Assembly (NCBI RefSeq): GCF_019393635.1
Contig: NC_057863.1
Span: forward strand, 644,215,306 to 644,279,305
Direction: 5' to 3'
Source of the DNA: Dromiciops gliroides
Taxonomy: Eukaryota > Chordata > Mammalia > Microbiotheria > Microbiotheriidae
Length of the DNA: 64,000 bases
Under the pieces are notes generated by a model that made no database searches, was not told the DNA's origin, and saw nothing but the letters and a program-made list of their open reading frames with translations. Positions 62,341-64,000 of this stretch are shown here, piece after piece. Position 1 is the first letter of the stretch, and the number at the start of each line of letters is the position of its first letter. The position numbers were made by a program, and so were the translations under genes.

Positions 62341-62864
62341 CTCCAATTACATTTTAATATGGTCTGGACCACATTCAGGAATATTGGTTGTGTGGTTGAT
62401 ATCTTTGCTCTAGGCAATTCATTAAGTTGCAGAGAAGGAAGTTCCTCAACCACTGAAATCAGGTGCAGTCCCTACCCCCTATCCTACTATGAGTACATAG
62501 GGATGTGCTGGTAAACATTCCACAACCAGCTCTTTAGAAAAAAAAATGTATGCATGACACACCTCTAAGTTTAATCCTCATTATTGGCATTTTCTTTATT
62601 ACTTTCTAAGTCTAGAAATCAATAAAACAATAAATCAAGCAGCTAATTTGTAGAATTTGTAGGTTTCTAAGGTGCAAATGTTCACACTGAAAATTAAATA
62701 GCTATCAGAAGGCAGTTTGAGCTGGCTCAAGTGTACCCCTTCAGGTGATGTACTGTAGTTACAGAGAATGACTGAAATTAGTTCTTGGTCTGAAGGGGTT
62801 TATATTCTATCTGAGGGAGATGATATGTGCATAAATGGGTACATATAAGATATAAGCAAGAGAA
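62341..62864. other. No gene recognised
   Basis: Unclassified; partly resembles sequence near 50.1-50.25 kb (AAATCAACAAAACCATAAATC-type and GGTGCAAATG), so probably an old shared repeat. Confidence 0.45.
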
Positions 62865-63571
62865 GAAGATTCTGGGAAGACGGTGGAGTAGGTCAGAAAA
62901 CTTTTGGCTCTCCAAATTTCCTTCACAAAGAAAGACAGAACATTGCCTCAGAGCAGTAAAAATAAACATGGGGTAAAGCAGATGTCCTCTAGGGGCAGGG
63001 GTTCAGCCTGAGGGAAGTGCAAACACCTCCAGCTGACTCTGCAGAATCAACAAGCAAGTCCTAGGGGGAGCTAAGGTTGTGAGGCAGCCTCAGCCTTGGA
63101 AACTTTCATCTCACAGACAGTGTGGGAGTCTGATGGTTGAGTAGGAGAAGATTGAAAGACCTTCTACTGTCCAGGGATGCCAATCACAGACGTGCCTGTG
63201 GAGAGAAGGACTAGCACACACCTGGTGAGTGCAGTAGTGGGGGGTGAGGACTCTGTGGGCACCTGCAAGAGAGCAGACTCCCTGATTTCAGTTCCAGGGC
63301 AGAGAAGACAGTTGTAGTTTGCAGCCATTGGAGGAAGGACAGGAAGTAAGATCATTTGTAGGATAGATTGGCTGGGGGCCTAGTGGAGGCCTAGGAGTGA
63401 AGAGGAGAACCCAAGCTTGGGTCCCAAGACAAATGTCAGAAAATAACTGTTAAAACAAATGAACAAATAACTAGATAAAATGAGCAAGCAAAGGAGAAAG
63501 AACCCAACCATAGATAGTTACTATGGAGATAGAGAAGAAAAGTCACTCCCCCTTTAAAAAATTTTTATTAT

Positions 63572-63722
63572 TTTTATTTTATTTTTTGCAGGGCAATGAG
63601 GGTTAAGTAACTTGCCCAGGGTCACACAGCTAGTAAGTGTCAAGTGCCTCAGGCTGGATTTGAACTCAGGTCCTCCTGAATCCAGGGCTGGTGCTTTATC
63701 CGCTGTGCCACCTAGCTGCCCC
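63572..63722 (-). repeat. tRNA-derived SINE, TGCCCTGC-type 3' end
   Basis: Complete copy nested in the L1 5' region. Confidence 0.93.
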
Positions 63723-63809
63723 CCACCCTTTTTTAAATTGAGAAATGTCAAATGGTCCCAAGCAAAAAGAGTTATTGAAAGAACTTAAAAATGACTTTTT
63801 TCTTTTCCT

Positions 63810-63951
63810 TTTTTTTGCAGGGTATTGAGGGTTAAGTGACCTGTCCAGGGTCACATAGCTAGTAAGTGTCAAGTGTCTGAGGCTGGATTTGAACTCAGGT
63901 CCTCCTGAATCCAAGGCTAGTGCTTTATCCACTGCACCACCTAGCTGCCCC
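63810..63951 (-). repeat. tRNA-derived SINE, TACCCTGC-type 3' end
   Basis: Target duplication AAAAATGACTTT (63786 and about 63966); nested in the same L1 region. Confidence 0.95.
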
Positions 63952-64000
63952 CTTTTTTATTTTCTAAAAATGACTTTAAAAACCAAATAAGAATACAGGC

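Larger units (their letters stand above)
62865..64000 (+). repeat. L1 5' UTR, running off the window
   Basis: Begins near AAGATTCTGGGAAGACGGTGG, the typical L1 5' start (compare GGAGCCAAGATGG-type starts), followed by GC-richer 5' UTR. Past the SINEs, short pieces such as GAAAGAACTTAAAAATGAC recall the ORF1 coiled-coil. Confidence 0.6.

Noticed and set aside
656..63932. Many small open frames with the same peptides ([13 protein letters not shown]... and [15 protein letters not shown]... types)
   Set aside because: They are the two strands of the same SINE translated again and again, with no selection or consistent start.

Overview
This window reads as nuclear DNA of a marsupial. It has one intron-containing vertebrate gene in a long non-coding landscape packed with tRNA-derived CORE-SINEs, SINEs with an RTE-like tail, L1, CR1/L3, L2 and MIR/THER-type repeats. 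The main SINE (head GGGGCAGCTAGGTGG, core TAGCTGTGTGACCCTGGGCA) occurs more than 40 times in both orientations and looks like the MON1/WSINE type of metatherians. The species cannot be fixed from the sequence alone.

Region 1, about 0.97-10.1 kb, minus strand: one complete cytochrome P450 family 2 gene. All nine exons of the conserved CYP2 structure can be placed to the base: coding lengths 165, 163, 150, 161, 177, 142, 188, 142 and 182 bp, every intron GT-AG. They join into an uninterrupted 489-residue protein with signal anchor, PPGP hinge, WxxxR, I-helix GGxxTT, ExxR and the FxxGxRxCxG haem loop. A polyadenylation signal lies 65 bp past the stop. From memory the protein is nearest CYP2F/CYP2T, with some CYP2S1-like features; no tree could be run, so no symbol is given.

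Region 2, about 10.1-64 kb: no further protein-coding gene could be supported. It holds L1 fragments (5' UTR/ORF1, ORF1 C-terminal part, and many ORF2 C-terminal/3' UTR ends), a 2.2 kb L2-type reverse-transcriptase remnant (32.4-34.6 kb), CR1/L3 remnants (39-40, 43.8-44.4, 54.3-54.6 and 57.8-61.7 kb), an RTE 3' end (24.7-25.3 kb) and several copies of a roughly 430-bp non-autonomous family sharing its 3' tail with that RTE. There are also three candidate solo LTRs, two hAT-like MITEs, a 33/67-bp minisatellite (15.3-15.8 kb) and many microsatellites. Many SINEs keep clear 10-16 bp target-site duplications, so the order of nested insertions can be read directly.

Nothing here amounts to a new biological system. 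The best leads are the CYP2 enzyme itself (glutamine at the usual I-helix acid position, a splice donor on the edge of a MIR-like repeat), a 48-bp block copied between 43.0 and 45.1 kb, the RTE-tailed non-autonomous family, an unclassified repeat shared by CYP2 intron 8 and 61 kb, and a repeat-poor 800-bp stretch at 30.2-31.0 kb.
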